Assembly (NCBI RefSeq): GCF_040358985.1
Contig: NZ_CP132932.1
Coordinates: forward strand, 2,790,001 to 2,854,000
Reading direction: 5' to 3'
DNA from: Tunturibacter empetritectus
GTDB taxonomy: Bacteria; Acidobacteriota; Terriglobia; Terriglobales; Acidobacteriaceae
Length of the DNA: 64,000 nt
In this document: one piece after another, positions 16,984-24,707 of the stretch
How the letters are laid out: each line of letters begins with the position of its first letter
Numbering within the stretch: the first letter of the stretch is position 1
Made by a program: the position numbers and the translations under genes
Notes under the pieces: generated by a model
Told to the model about the DNA's origin: nothing
Database searches by the model: none
The model's input: only the letters and a program-made list of their open reading frames with translations

Positions 16984-18856
16984 AAGCTCTCAGACGGTAA
17001 GTTGCCACCCCTGCCCCCGCTCCCATAAACTTCACGTGAGCGTCGAATCTATCGTGTCCTTTTCAGTAAAGCCGTCTTCCTGGCACCATCCCGCCTTTCT
17101 CTCCGTGTGTCTCGCGTCATCCCTTTTCTTGACGCCTCTCGCTGTCAGGGCACAGTCAAGCTCCTCAAGCAGCAGCTCCGAGGGCGCAACCGACACGACC
17201 ATCTCCAAAGAACCCCCCACCAAATCCGCCCCCCGCATTGCTCAACCCGAAGCCGGCGGTTCGGCCATCACTCTGGAAACCAGCGAGCCTCTCTTCTACC
17301 TCGCCGTTGCGCTCAACGTTTGCGGCTACGACGCTGACCTCGCCAACTCCGCCCCAGTACGCCTGAGGATTCGCGATGACATCAACGCGCAGGTTGCCGC
17401 CTCTCCCGAAGCCCGCACCAGCAGGGACGCACTCTGCGGCTACGTCCGCGAGCACACCCTGAACGACGCCAGTCTCAACCTTGCCCAGTACATCTCGCTC
17501 GCTCTTTATCTATCTCCGCCCCCAACCCTCTCCCCCATCGTCGGCGAGACAGAGCTGCCTCCCGACTCCACCCAGGTCGTCAACATTCTTCCCTTGCTAA
17601 GAACCTTCGCCGACGACGTCCACCTCCACGCCATCTGGATCGAACATCGTCCCGAGTACGAAGACCTCCTCAAGCGCGTCCACGATCCCCTTACACGCAC
17701 GATCCTCAACACGAACGTCTACCTCCACCTTCCAGTCAGCAGCTACGATGGGCGCCGCTTCCTCGTCCTCCTCGAGCCCATGCTCTCTCCCTCCACCACT
17801 AACGCCCGCATCTACTCCAACGACTACATCGTCGTCACCTCGCCCTCGGCCGAACCTCTCGGCGCAGTCCACATGGACGACATCCGCCACAGCTATCTTC
17901 ACTACGAGATTGAGCCTCTGGTCTACTCCCGCGCCTCCGCCATGGAGCGCCTCCAGCCTCTGCTCAAAGCCGTTCAGGACGCGCCCCTCGACTACGTCTA
18001 CAAGACTGAGATCGTTCCTCTCATCACCGAGTGCCTCATCAAAGCGGTCGAAGACAGAACCATGGATGTCGGCATCTCCAAACCAACCAAGCCCACCGCG
18101 GTCAAGCAGCGCGCCGAGATCGAGCAGTACAACGCCGACCTTAGCGCCTACGATCGCGAAGCCGAAGCCACCCGCCGCAAAGCCGTCGACTTCGCCATGC
18201 GTCAGGGCTGGATCCTCACCGAGTACTTCTACAACCAGGTCGGCCAGATGGAGAAGGAGTCCGTCAGCCTCAAGGAGTACATGGGCGAGATGGTCTACGG
18301 TATGGACGTAGAGCGGGAGCGCCATCATGCCCAGCAGATCGCCTTTCTGCCCTCCGGCAGCCGCGATGTTCTTCGTCGCGCCCCCCAGCAGCTCACGGGC
18401 CTGCAACTGGCCGAAGAGAAGATCTTCAAGGGCGACCTCGACGGTGCCTCCGACATCGCCAACAAAGTTCTCGCCGACCCCAAAGGCGACCATGCCCAGG
18501 CCCACTACGTCCTCGCCCGCGTCAACCTCATGCAGCGCCAGCCCGGGGCCGCCTTCGCCGACTTTCAAGAGGTGCTCGACTCCTCCAAGGACCCCCGAAC
18601 CCTCGCCTGGTCGCACATCTACTTAGGCCGTCTCTACGACGTCAAAGATGATCGCAAGAAGGCCGTCGCCGAGTATCAGGCCGCGCTCACCGTCCGCGAT
18701 GCCCAGCCCGACACTAAAGCCGCCGCCGAAAAGGGAATCAAAGAGCCCTTCATCGCGCCAAAGGTCGCCCACCAACAGGAAGAAGACGACGACGCCCCAT
18801 TGGACCCCAGTGGCAAAGCCGAAAAAGACGCCTACCGCCCCCCGCCCCCGCATTAG
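16973..18856 (+). CDS. Secreted TPR-repeat protein
   Basis: A protein of up to 627 residues; the true start is uncertain. A signal-peptide-like stretch (SVCLASSLFLTPLAVRAQ) ends near residue 61, so initiation at a GTG near 17036 would be equally good and would avoid the 11-bp overlap with the HAD gene. A Ser-rich linker follows. The middle contains an acidobacterial domain I cannot name (YLAVALNVCGYDADLANSAP onward). The C-terminal part (about 480-595) holds TPR-like helices (AEEKIFKGDLDGASDIANKV, AHYVLARVNLMQRQPGAAFA, SHIYLGRLYDVKDDRKKAVA) and a Pro-rich tail. It is probably a periplasmic scaffold. Confidence 0.7.
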   Translation: MLAESSQTVSCHPCPRSHKLHVSVESIVSFSVKPSSWHHPAFLSVCLASSLFLTPLAVRAQSSSSSSSSEGATDTTISKEPPTKSAPRIAQPEAGGSAITLETSEPLFYLAVALNVCGYDADLANSAPVRLRIRDDINAQVAASPEARTSRDALCGYVREHTLNDASLNLAQYISLALYLSPPPTLSPIVGETELPPDSTQVVNILPLLRTFADDVHLHAIWIEHRPEYEDLLKRVHDPLTRTILNTNVYLHLPVSSYDGRRFLVLLEPMLSPSTTNARIYSNDYIVVTSPSAEPLGAVHMDDIRHSYLHYEIEPLVYSRASAMERLQPLLKAVQDAPLDYVYKTEIVPLITECLIKAVEDRTMDVGISKPTKPTAVKQRAEIEQYNADLSAYDREAEATRRKAVDFAMRQGWILTEYFYNQVGQMEKESVSLKEYMGEMVYGMDVERERHHAQQIAFLPSGSRDVLRRAPQQLTGLQLAEEKIFKGDLDGASDIANKVLADPKGDHAQAHYVLARVNLMQRQPGAAFADFQEVLDSSKDPRTLAWSHIYLGRLYDVKDDRKKAVAEYQAALTVRDAQPDTKAAAEKGIKEPFIAPKVAHQQEEDDDAPLDPSGKAEKDAYRPPPPH

Positions 18857-18884
18857 GGATGCCGTTGCATTTGCTTGTTCTTGC

Positions 18885-18921
18885 GTCGTCATTTTGAGCG
18901 CAGCGAAGAATCCCCGCATTT
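18885..18921. repeat. Dispersed intergenic repeat fragment (acidobacterial type)
   Basis: The stretch around TTTTGAGCGCAGCGAAGAAT, between the TPR and rnc genes, resembles a short non-coding element that I recall as recurring in intergenic regions of Acidobacteriaceae genomes. Only one copy is seen here, so the call depends on memory of that family. Confidence 0.4.
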
Positions 18922-19075
18922 GCTTTCGCTTTCTATCCCGTCAACTCGTTTCTGTCTTTGCTCCCATCCGCAAGAGTAAGCTTTCCCTGAAAAACCGCTT
19001 CATTCCTTTACCAACGAGCGTCTACCCCTTAGCACGGGACCATCTCGGTCCGGTAAAGTAGAGCAGGGAAGTTCT

Positions 19076-19906
19076 ATGACGACGCGCCACAAAAAGCCCG
19101 GACGATCGCAGTCGAACGCCGCCCCTCCGGCCCTGTTCGATCACATCTTCCAGCGTCCCGAACTCCTCACCTGGGCTCTCACTCACCGTTCGCTCGCCTA
19201 TGAGACCAGCCCCGAGACTCTCCCCGACCCCGCCGCCGACAACGAGCAGCTTGAGTTCGTCGGCGATGCCGTCCTCGGTCTCGCCGTCGCCGAAGCTCTC
19301 TTCCGTCGTTTCCCAGCCTCTCGCGAGGGCGAACTCACCCGCCTCCGCGCCTCCCTCGTCAGCCGCAGCCACCTCGGCGAGGTAGCCGCACGCATCGACC
19401 TCGGCTCGCTCCTCCGTCTCGGTCGCGGCGAAGAACAAAGCGGCGGCCGCAAGAAGCCCGCGCTCCTGGCCAATGCCCTTGAAGCCGTCATCGCAGCCCT
19501 CTATCTCGACGGAGGCCTTGACGCCGCCCGCGCCTTCATCGAAAGACACATCATCGAACCCGCTCTCCCCGACCTCAACCTAGCCCTCCAGGGCAGCAAG
19601 ACCTTCAGCGGCGCCATCGGCGATCACAAATCCGCCCTACAGGAGCATCTGCAAGCCACCGGCGCAGGCCAGCCCCAGTACGTTCTCACCGACCAGAGCG
19701 GACCCGACCATCAGAAGCGCTTTCGCGTCGAAGTCCGCATCGAAGACAAATCCGGCGTCTCCCGTGCACTAGCCGAATCCGAAGGCTCCACCAAGAAACA
19801 AGCCCAGCAAGCCGCAGCGCGCCTGGCATTCGAGCGTCTTGTCGCCGAAGCCCGCCTCGTCGCCGAAGCCGCCGCCCTGGAAGTAACCGCGGAGGTGGTC
19901 GAATGA
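19076..19906 (+). CDS. rnc: Ribonuclease III
   Basis: A double-strand RNA endonuclease for rRNA and mRNA processing, 276 residues. The RNase III domain (about 15-160) has the signature NEQLEFVGDAVLGLAVAEAL carrying the catalytic Glu and Asp, and ANALEAVIAALYLDGG with the second catalytic Glu; the usual Asp four positions before it is Asn here, as in some other phyla. The dsRNA-binding domain (about 178-252) starts DHKSALQEHLQATG and includes GSTKKQAQQAAARLAFERL. A hydrophobic Ala/Val tail follows. It ends in a 4-bp overlap (ATGA) with lepB, the common rnc-lepB pairing. Confidence 0.95.
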   Translation: MTTRHKKPGRSQSNAAPPALFDHIFQRPELLTWALTHRSLAYETSPETLPDPAADNEQLEFVGDAVLGLAVAEALFRRFPASREGELTRLRASLVSRSHLGEVAARIDLGSLLRLGRGEEQSGGRKKPALLANALEAVIAALYLDGGLDAARAFIERHIIEPALPDLNLALQGSKTFSGAIGDHKSALQEHLQATGAGQPQYVLTDQSGPDHQKRFRVEVRIEDKSGVSRALAESEGSTKKQAQQAAARLAFERLVAEARLVAEAAALEVTAEVVE

Positions 19907-20784
19907 CCCAGCCCGCCGTCGCCTCCTGCCGTCCCGGAACCCACAGCTCTTCCGTCACGTCCGGCACCCCACAGGCCCGTCCGCCGCTGCCCAGCCACCC
20001 TTCAACCCACCGGCATCACTTAGCCCACCACGACCGGCCCAGCGTCTTCACCGCGCTCCAATCCCTTCTGCACCTCATCGTCATTGCCATCTTCATCATC
20101 ACCTTCTGCGTACAACCCTTCCGCATCCCCTCCGAATCCATGGAGTCCACCCTCCTCGTCGGCGACTTCCTCCTCGTCGATAAGCAGGCCGTGGCACCCG
20201 ACGGCGCCGGCACCCTCCTTCCCGCCGCCGCCATTCGCCGCGGCGACGTTATCGTCTTTCACGATCCCGTCGACGCCACCCTCCACCTCGTCAAGCGCGT
20301 CATCGGACTCCCCGGCGACCATCTCCGCCTCCGCGATGGCCGCGTCTACATCAACGGACACGCCCTCACTGAGCCTTACGCCGTCTACCGCCCCAGCCCA
20401 CCAGACAACTTCCGCGACAACTTCCCCCGTCTCCAGAGTGCCGACCCCGAGATCGACTCCCACTGGTGGATCCGCATGCGCTCCCTCATCGAAAACAACG
20501 AGCTCATCATCCCCATCGGCAACTACTTTGTCCTCGGCGACAACCGCAACGACAGCGAAGACAGCCGCTACTGGGGCTTCGTCCCCCGCGAAGCCATCGT
20601 AGGCAAACCCCTGCTCATCTACTTCTCCCTTCAGCCCCACGGAGCCGACGACACCGACGGCTACGGCGGCAACGACGCCAGCATAGCCCAATCCGCCACC
20701 GCCACCACCCGCCGTCACCCCGGCAAAATAGACTCCGTAGTCGACTTCGCCCGCTGGGGCCGCACCTTCCAGGTCGTCCGCTAG
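19903..20784 (+). CDS. lepB: Signal peptidase I
   Basis: A membrane serine/lysine protease that removes signal peptides, 293 residues. A His/Pro-rich cytoplasmic leader precedes one transmembrane helix (about 55-72). The catalytic Ser lies in FRIPSESMESTLLVGDFLLV, where the usual Gly before the catalytic Ser is Glu. The catalytic Lys is in HLVKRVIGLPGD. Box E is VLGDNRNDSEDSRYWGFVP. The insertion between the Lys box and the last box is rather long. It is translationally coupled to rnc by ATGA. Confidence 0.94.
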   Translation: MTQPAVASCRPGTHSSSVTSGTPQARPPLPSHPSTHRHHLAHHDRPSVFTALQSLLHLIVIAIFIITFCVQPFRIPSESMESTLLVGDFLLVDKQAVAPDGAGTLLPAAAIRRGDVIVFHDPVDATLHLVKRVIGLPGDHLRLRDGRVYINGHALTEPYAVYRPSPPDNFRDNFPRLQSADPEIDSHWWIRMRSLIENNELIIPIGNYFVLGDNRNDSEDSRYWGFVPREAIVGKPLLIYFSLQPHGADDTDGYGGNDASIAQSATATTRRHPGKIDSVVDFARWGRTFQVVR

Positions 20785-20842
20785 CCGTGTGGATCGTCTC
20801 ATATTGCTTTTTCACGCTTGCCAAAGCGTGTAAAGTTCAGCA

Positions 20843-22525
20843 ATGCGAAAGAGACTAGTAGCAGCGGTGATGGTGGCGGCTGTGGTGTGCCCCGTCACAA
20901 TGCGAGCTGAAGATCTAACTGCAAAAGTGAAGAAGGCAGTAGAGCAAAATACATTGGATCAGCCAGGGACTAAGCCATTTCACCTGAAGGCTGTGCTAGC
21001 ACCAAGCTTCGAGCGAGACAAAGCATCAGGACGAACAGGTGAAGTAGAGATTTGGTGGGCCGGACCTGGCAGGTGGCGGAGAGAGGTAAAGTCTCCGGAG
21101 TTCCACCAGATCGAGATCGTGAACGATGGGAAAGACCGGCAGAAAAATAAAGGCGAATACTTTCCGGAATGGCTGCGCGAAACAGCCGTGGCGCTGGTCA
21201 AACCGGTGCCCGACCTGGAGAGGCTGCTCGCAAATGTGAGAACGGGAGAAGAGAAGACTCTCGTCGGACAAACACACATCAGTTGGGTCGAGATGGGAAG
21301 CGACGGGGTTGTCTCGAAGGGAATTGGAGCGGGGATCTATCTCGGTGCAAGCGGTGTGTCTTTTGTAAGCGGACTAGGATACGAGGCGGGCCTTCAAGAC
21401 GTAGCCGATTTTCACGGGCGGAGTATCGCCCGCAAGGTTACGTCAGGTGGCAGCGGAGCCGAGGTCACCGCGAAGGTTATCTTGCTCGAAGACTTGAAAG
21501 ACACAACACCGCAGCTCTTCGATATAGGAACAAGCGCTGGTGATCCCATCTTGCAGACAAGAGTGGTCGACGAACTAGCGATGCGAAAGAATCTCCTCCC
21601 GCAGAATATTGCTGAATGGCCGCCGCTGGAGCAAGGTCCCTTGGAAGGTGTATTGATGGCGAAAGTAGTTATCGATCGCGAAGGCACGATCCGAGATATC
21701 GGCAGCGTTCTTAGCGACAACCCAGGACTCAATGACTCGGCTCGTCAGCGAATCACGAATATGAACTTCAAGCCGTATGTCTTCGATGGATTGCCGGTTC
21801 AGGTTGTAACAACAGTCACGATCCCGTTCAAGACCGTGCGACCCACCGGAGTAGAGAGCTTCGAGACTGCGCGAACCTACTTTGATCGTGGCAGGAAGGC
21901 TAGTTTTCCCGCCGCGGGATCTGGTCCGTCGTATGTGGTTCGAGCGGAGTTCAAGATTCGCGGAAGTTCAGGCAATTTGGAAACTGGAAACTATACCGAC
22001 ACATGGGTGAGCGCCACTCAGTGGCGGCGCGAAGCGGCGCTGGGTGCCAGCCGCGTCGTGCGTAGCCGGAATGGCGATAAGCGCTATCTGCTTACGGAGG
22101 GTCCAATGGCAGGACTCCTGCGGATCGTTCTAGTAGACATGGAGCCAATACCGGCCGACGACACATTCGTCGAGTCAGACTGGAGGATCAAGCGCGACAC
22201 AATTGACGGGAACCCAACCATCCGGGTGGCGAGAGGATACGAGAGCCCCGACGGCATACCAGACGCAAAGCAGTTCAATGGCTATTGGTTCGATCAGATA
22301 GGGCAACTAGTAAAGACCTATGGGAATGGGTTAGAGACGCGAAGAATGAACTTTAGCGACTTCAACGGTATAAAGGTAGCGCGAAGGGTGGATGTGCTGG
22401 ATGGAGGCAAGCTCGCAATGCGGATCGACGTCAACGACCTGGGCCCCGTCGGGACGGTTGACTCAGGCATGTTCGTACTGAAGGGACACGAGTGGGTGAG
22501 GCAGTTTACCGCCGAGGTGCGCTGA
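20843..22525 (+). CDS. Secreted protein with TonB-like C-terminal domain in its middle
   Basis: A 560-residue exported protein. The signal peptide (VAAVMVAAVVCPVTMRAE) ends near residue 23. The first half contains GRTGEVEIWWAGPGRWRREV, and a related phrase returns in the second half (NYTDTWVSATQWRREAALGA), so the protein appears internally duplicated. Between them (about 265-335) lies a TonB/energy-transducer-like fold (LMAKVVIDREGTIRDIGSVL ... PVQVVTTVTIPF). No plug or transmembrane anchor follows, so it probably works free in the periplasm. The function is unknown. The base composition is slightly less GC-rich than that of rnc-lepB. Confidence 0.65.
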   Translation: MRKRLVAAVMVAAVVCPVTMRAEDLTAKVKKAVEQNTLDQPGTKPFHLKAVLAPSFERDKASGRTGEVEIWWAGPGRWRREVKSPEFHQIEIVNDGKDRQKNKGEYFPEWLRETAVALVKPVPDLERLLANVRTGEEKTLVGQTHISWVEMGSDGVVSKGIGAGIYLGASGVSFVSGLGYEAGLQDVADFHGRSIARKVTSGGSGAEVTAKVILLEDLKDTTPQLFDIGTSAGDPILQTRVVDELAMRKNLLPQNIAEWPPLEQGPLEGVLMAKVVIDREGTIRDIGSVLSDNPGLNDSARQRITNMNFKPYVFDGLPVQVVTTVTIPFKTVRPTGVESFETARTYFDRGRKASFPAAGSGPSYVVRAEFKIRGSSGNLETGNYTDTWVSATQWRREAALGASRVVRSRNGDKRYLLTEGPMAGLLRIVLVDMEPIPADDTFVESDWRIKRDTIDGNPTIRVARGYESPDGIPDAKQFNGYWFDQIGQLVKTYGNGLETRRMNFSDFNGIKVARRVDVLDGGKLAMRIDVNDLGPVGTVDSGMFVLKGHEWVRQFTAEVR

Positions 22526-22652
22526 ACTCCGGGAACCTTCAAGTCGCCCAATAAGTCAGAGCCATGATCAAGGCACAGTTCACAAGATAAATTCCGAAAT
22601 CGTCGCAGCTTTGCTGTAATGTCGAATCAACTCTTTCCAACTGAGGCTGTAC

Positions 22653-24065
22653 GTGGCAAAGATTGCAACGGCAGAAGGACCCCATGACGGACTAAAGCTG
22701 CTCTTTGCAACCAGCGATGACGCGGCTCTTCTTGATATCGGCCAGGAGCTGGCACCGGCGTTCTTCATCCGCATGGCTCCCGATTCAGTAGCCCTCTTCC
22801 AAAGCCTCGCCGAGCAAGCCCCCGAGATCGTCGTCATCGATCTCGACACGATCGTCCCCAACGGCACCGACGTCTTTGCCTACATCGAATCCGTGCGTGC
22901 TGCCGCGCCGCAGATTCTATGCCTCGCCATCTCGCGCACCCCTCTGCGAAACGCCCGTCAGCGTACAAAAAAAGCTGGCGGAGACGAGTTCCTCCTCGCG
23001 CCGGTAGACTTTCCCGAACTCCGGGAGTACCTCCTGGAGGCAGGTGCCCGCCATCGCGAGCGGCTCGAAGCAAACCAGCTTCGCAGCGAGATCGCGCGCA
23101 AGAGCACCTTCTGCGAGATGATCGGCGCCAGCGAAGCCATGCAGCGTGTCTATGACATCCTCCGCCGCGTAGCAGCGAGCAACAGCACCGTCATGCTGCG
23201 CGGAGAGAGCGGCACCGGGAAAGAACTCGCAGCTCGCGCCATCGTCTCCTTAAGCCCCCGCCGCAATCAGCCCATAATCAGCGTCAACTGCGCCGCTCTC
23301 CCCGAGACCCTGATGGAGTCCGAGCTCTTCGGCCACGAAAAAGGATCCTTCACCGGTGCTCACGCCACCCATCCCGGACAGATTGAGTTAGCCGACGGCG
23401 GGACATTATTCCTCGACGAGATCGGCTCACTCAGCCTGCCGCTCCAGAGCAAGCTGCTCCGCGTGCTTCAGGAGAGGGTCGTCCAGCGAATCGGCGGCAA
23501 AAGTCCGCGGAAGATAGACTTCAGACTGATCGCCGCGACCAACGACGACCTCGACCAGATGGTGAAAAGGGGTCAGTTCCGCGAAGACCTCTACTACCGG
23601 ATCTGCGTCATCCCTGTCTTCCTTCCGCCCTTGAGGGAGCGCACAGGAGATGTGCCTCTCCTGCTGGACCACTATCTCAGGATGTATTGCACCGCAGGGG
23701 ATCTGCCGCAGAAGCGCTTTTCGCCCGAGGCCTTGCAGGTGCTCGAGACCAGCACCTGGCCGGGGAACGTAAGAGAACTGGAAAATCTGGCCCAGCGTCT
23801 GGCCCTCATGGTCGATGGCGATCTGATTGAAGTTCAGCATCTCCCCGACAAAGTGCTGTACGAGAATAAGGCCAAGCAGGATGAGATCCTGGTCCCTGCC
23901 GACGGCCTCGATCTCGACGATGAGTTAGCCCGTATCGAAGTCGCCTATCTGACGGCGGCCCTGCGCAGGGCTGGCACTAAGAACGGAGCCGCCGCCCTGT
24001 TGCAGATCTCCAAGGAAAAGATGAAGTATCTCTGTCGCAAATATCAGCTCAGTCAGGAGGGTTAA
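22653..24065 (+). CDS. Sigma-54-dependent transcriptional activator with degenerate receiver
   Basis: An NtrC-family enhancer-binding protein of 470 residues, GTG start. Residues 1-130 resemble a receiver, with a possible phospho-Asp in VVIDLDT (Asp63), but the conserved Lys of the KP motif is Ala (FLLAPVD), so phosphorylation may not be the switch. The AAA+ domain (about 155-395) has Walker A GESGTGKE (184-191), the sigma-54 contact loop GSFTGA (231-236), Walker B TLFLDE and the R-finger region FREDLYYR. A Fis-type HTH closes the protein ([18 protein letters not shown]). The stop codon lies within a palindrome that may be its own binding site, 115 bp upstream of a sigma-54 promoter for the repeat peptide. 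Confidence 0.93.
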   Translation: MAKIATAEGPHDGLKLLFATSDDAALLDIGQELAPAFFIRMAPDSVALFQSLAEQAPEIVVIDLDTIVPNGTDVFAYIESVRAAAPQILCLAISRTPLRNARQRTKKAGGDEFLLAPVDFPELREYLLEAGARHRERLEANQLRSEIARKSTFCEMIGASEAMQRVYDILRRVAASNSTVMLRGESGTGKELAARAIVSLSPRRNQPIISVNCAALPETLMESELFGHEKGSFTGAHATHPGQIELADGGTLFLDEIGSLSLPLQSKLLRVLQERVVQRIGGKSPRKIDFRLIAATNDDLDQMVKRGQFREDLYYRICVIPVFLPPLRERTGDVPLLLDHYLRMYCTAGDLPQKRFSPEALQVLETSTWPGNVRELENLAQRLALMVDGDLIEVQHLPDKVLYENKAKQDEILVPADGLDLDDELARIEVAYLTAALRRAGTKNGAAALLQISKEKMKYLCRKYQLSQEG

Positions 24066-24095
24066 AATTTAACCCTAGCCAGGTTAAATTTGCCC
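24058..24095. promoter_or_regulatory. Upstream activator sites for the sigma-54 activator (palindrome plus half-match)
   Basis: AGGGTTAAAATTTAACCCT (24058-24076) is a perfect 19-bp palindrome around a central A that includes the stop codon of the activator gene. Five bases on, AGGTTAAATTTGCCC (24081-24095) repeats the core imperfectly. The spacing of 95-130 bp to the -24 element is typical for enhancer-binding-protein sites. The site is seen; assignment to the adjacent activator is inference. Confidence 0.7.
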
Positions 24096-24190
24096 CCAGG
24101 CTCAGGCTATTGGAGACATAGAAGACAGCAGCAGAGCAGGAGACCCCACAAAATCACCCTGTTTTCGCATGGAACGAGCTCATTAGCGTT

Positions 24191-24206
24191 TGGCACGGGG
24201 ATTGCA
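24191..24206 (+). promoter_or_regulatory. Sigma-54 promoter (-24/-12) of the repeat-peptide gene
   Basis: TGGCACGGGGATTGCA matches the TGGCACG-N4-TTGCA consensus at every position, with GG and GC at the right spacing. Transcription would start near 24218, about 42 bases before the peptide's start codon. Confidence 0.88.
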
Positions 24207-24259
24207 GCGATGTATGGCAACAGCAACTAGCTGATTCAGACATTCGGAGGAAACACATC

Positions 24260-24544
24260 ATGGCTATCCAGAAGAAATCATTGATCAGCAACCTCGAATC
24301 AACCAAGAAGTCTGCCCCAGCCACCAAGAGCGCCAAGTCAGACGTTTCCGTATCGAACGCTCCAGTCGCCAGCCGCGTCATGCTGGCAAAGAAGGCCGCT
24401 GGCGGCGTCTCCCTGTCCAAGCAAGCTCACCTGTCCAAACAGATCTCGCTGTCCAAGCAAGCTCACCTGTCCAAGCAGATCTCGCTTTCCAAGCAAGCCC
24501 ACCTGTCCAAAGTGGCTCTCTCCAAGAGAGCAGTGGACTTTTAG
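24260..24544 (+). CDS. Sigma-54-controlled repeat peptide with Gly-Gly leader site (candidate exported/RiPP-like peptide)
   Basis: A 94-residue cationic peptide behind a strong Shine-Dalgarno (GGAGG, 9-bp spacing). Residues 1-49 look like a leader, Lys/Ser/Ala-rich and ending KKAAGG, a double-Gly site of the kind cut during export of bacteriocins and some RiPPs. Residues 51-86 are three 12-residue repeats: SLSKQAHLSKQI twice, then SLSKQAHLSKVA. The end is LSKRAVDF. Each repeat is itself two hexads beginning LSK. There is no Cys, Trp or transmembrane segment. A dedicated sigma-54 promoter, the activator gene upstream and a facing M50/HlyD export operon suggest a regulated secreted product. I recognise no named family. 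It might also be a lysine-rich structural peptide that stays inside. Confidence 0.8.
   Translation: MAIQKKSLISNLESTKKSAPATKSAKSDVSVSNAPVASRVMLAKKAAGGVSLSKQAHLSKQISLSKQAHLSKQISLSKQAHLSKVALSKRAVDF
24410..24517 (+). repeat. Three tandem 36-bp coding repeats
   Basis: Units 24410-24445, 24446-24481 and 24482-24517 each encode SLSKQAHLSK plus two residues. The first two are nearly identical at DNA level, with third-position changes only. In-phase 36-bp units suggest that copy number can change by slippage or recombination. Confidence 0.85.
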
Positions 24545-24661
24545 AAGCAGATATCTGCCAATTGGGCCTCTCCATCCAGATGTGATTGCACGCTTTGCGG
24601 TTCTTTAGGGCTGTGATGTTTCTTTGGAAGTTCGTTCTTGGTTCTCTTGCCGAAGTACGTA

Positions 24662-24691
24662 AAGGAGGAAGAGTTAAGGCTCTTCCTCCTT
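24662..24691. terminator. Bidirectional terminator between convergent units
   Basis: AAGGAGGAAGAG pairs perfectly with CTCTTCCTCCTT (12 bp) around a 6-base loop. It lies between the repeat-peptide gene (plus) and the last gene of the export operon (minus), 16 bp from the latter's stop, so it can serve both. Confidence 0.75.
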
Positions 24692-24707
24692 CTCGTTAAG
24701 CTCTCCC

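Noticed and set aside
17597..18616. 339-codon minus-strand open frame
   Set aside because: Shadow of the TPR protein; Val/Asp/Gly-rich low-information translation.
20020..20802. 260-codon minus-strand open frame
   Set aside because: Shadow of lepB, whose catalytic motifs are on the plus strand.
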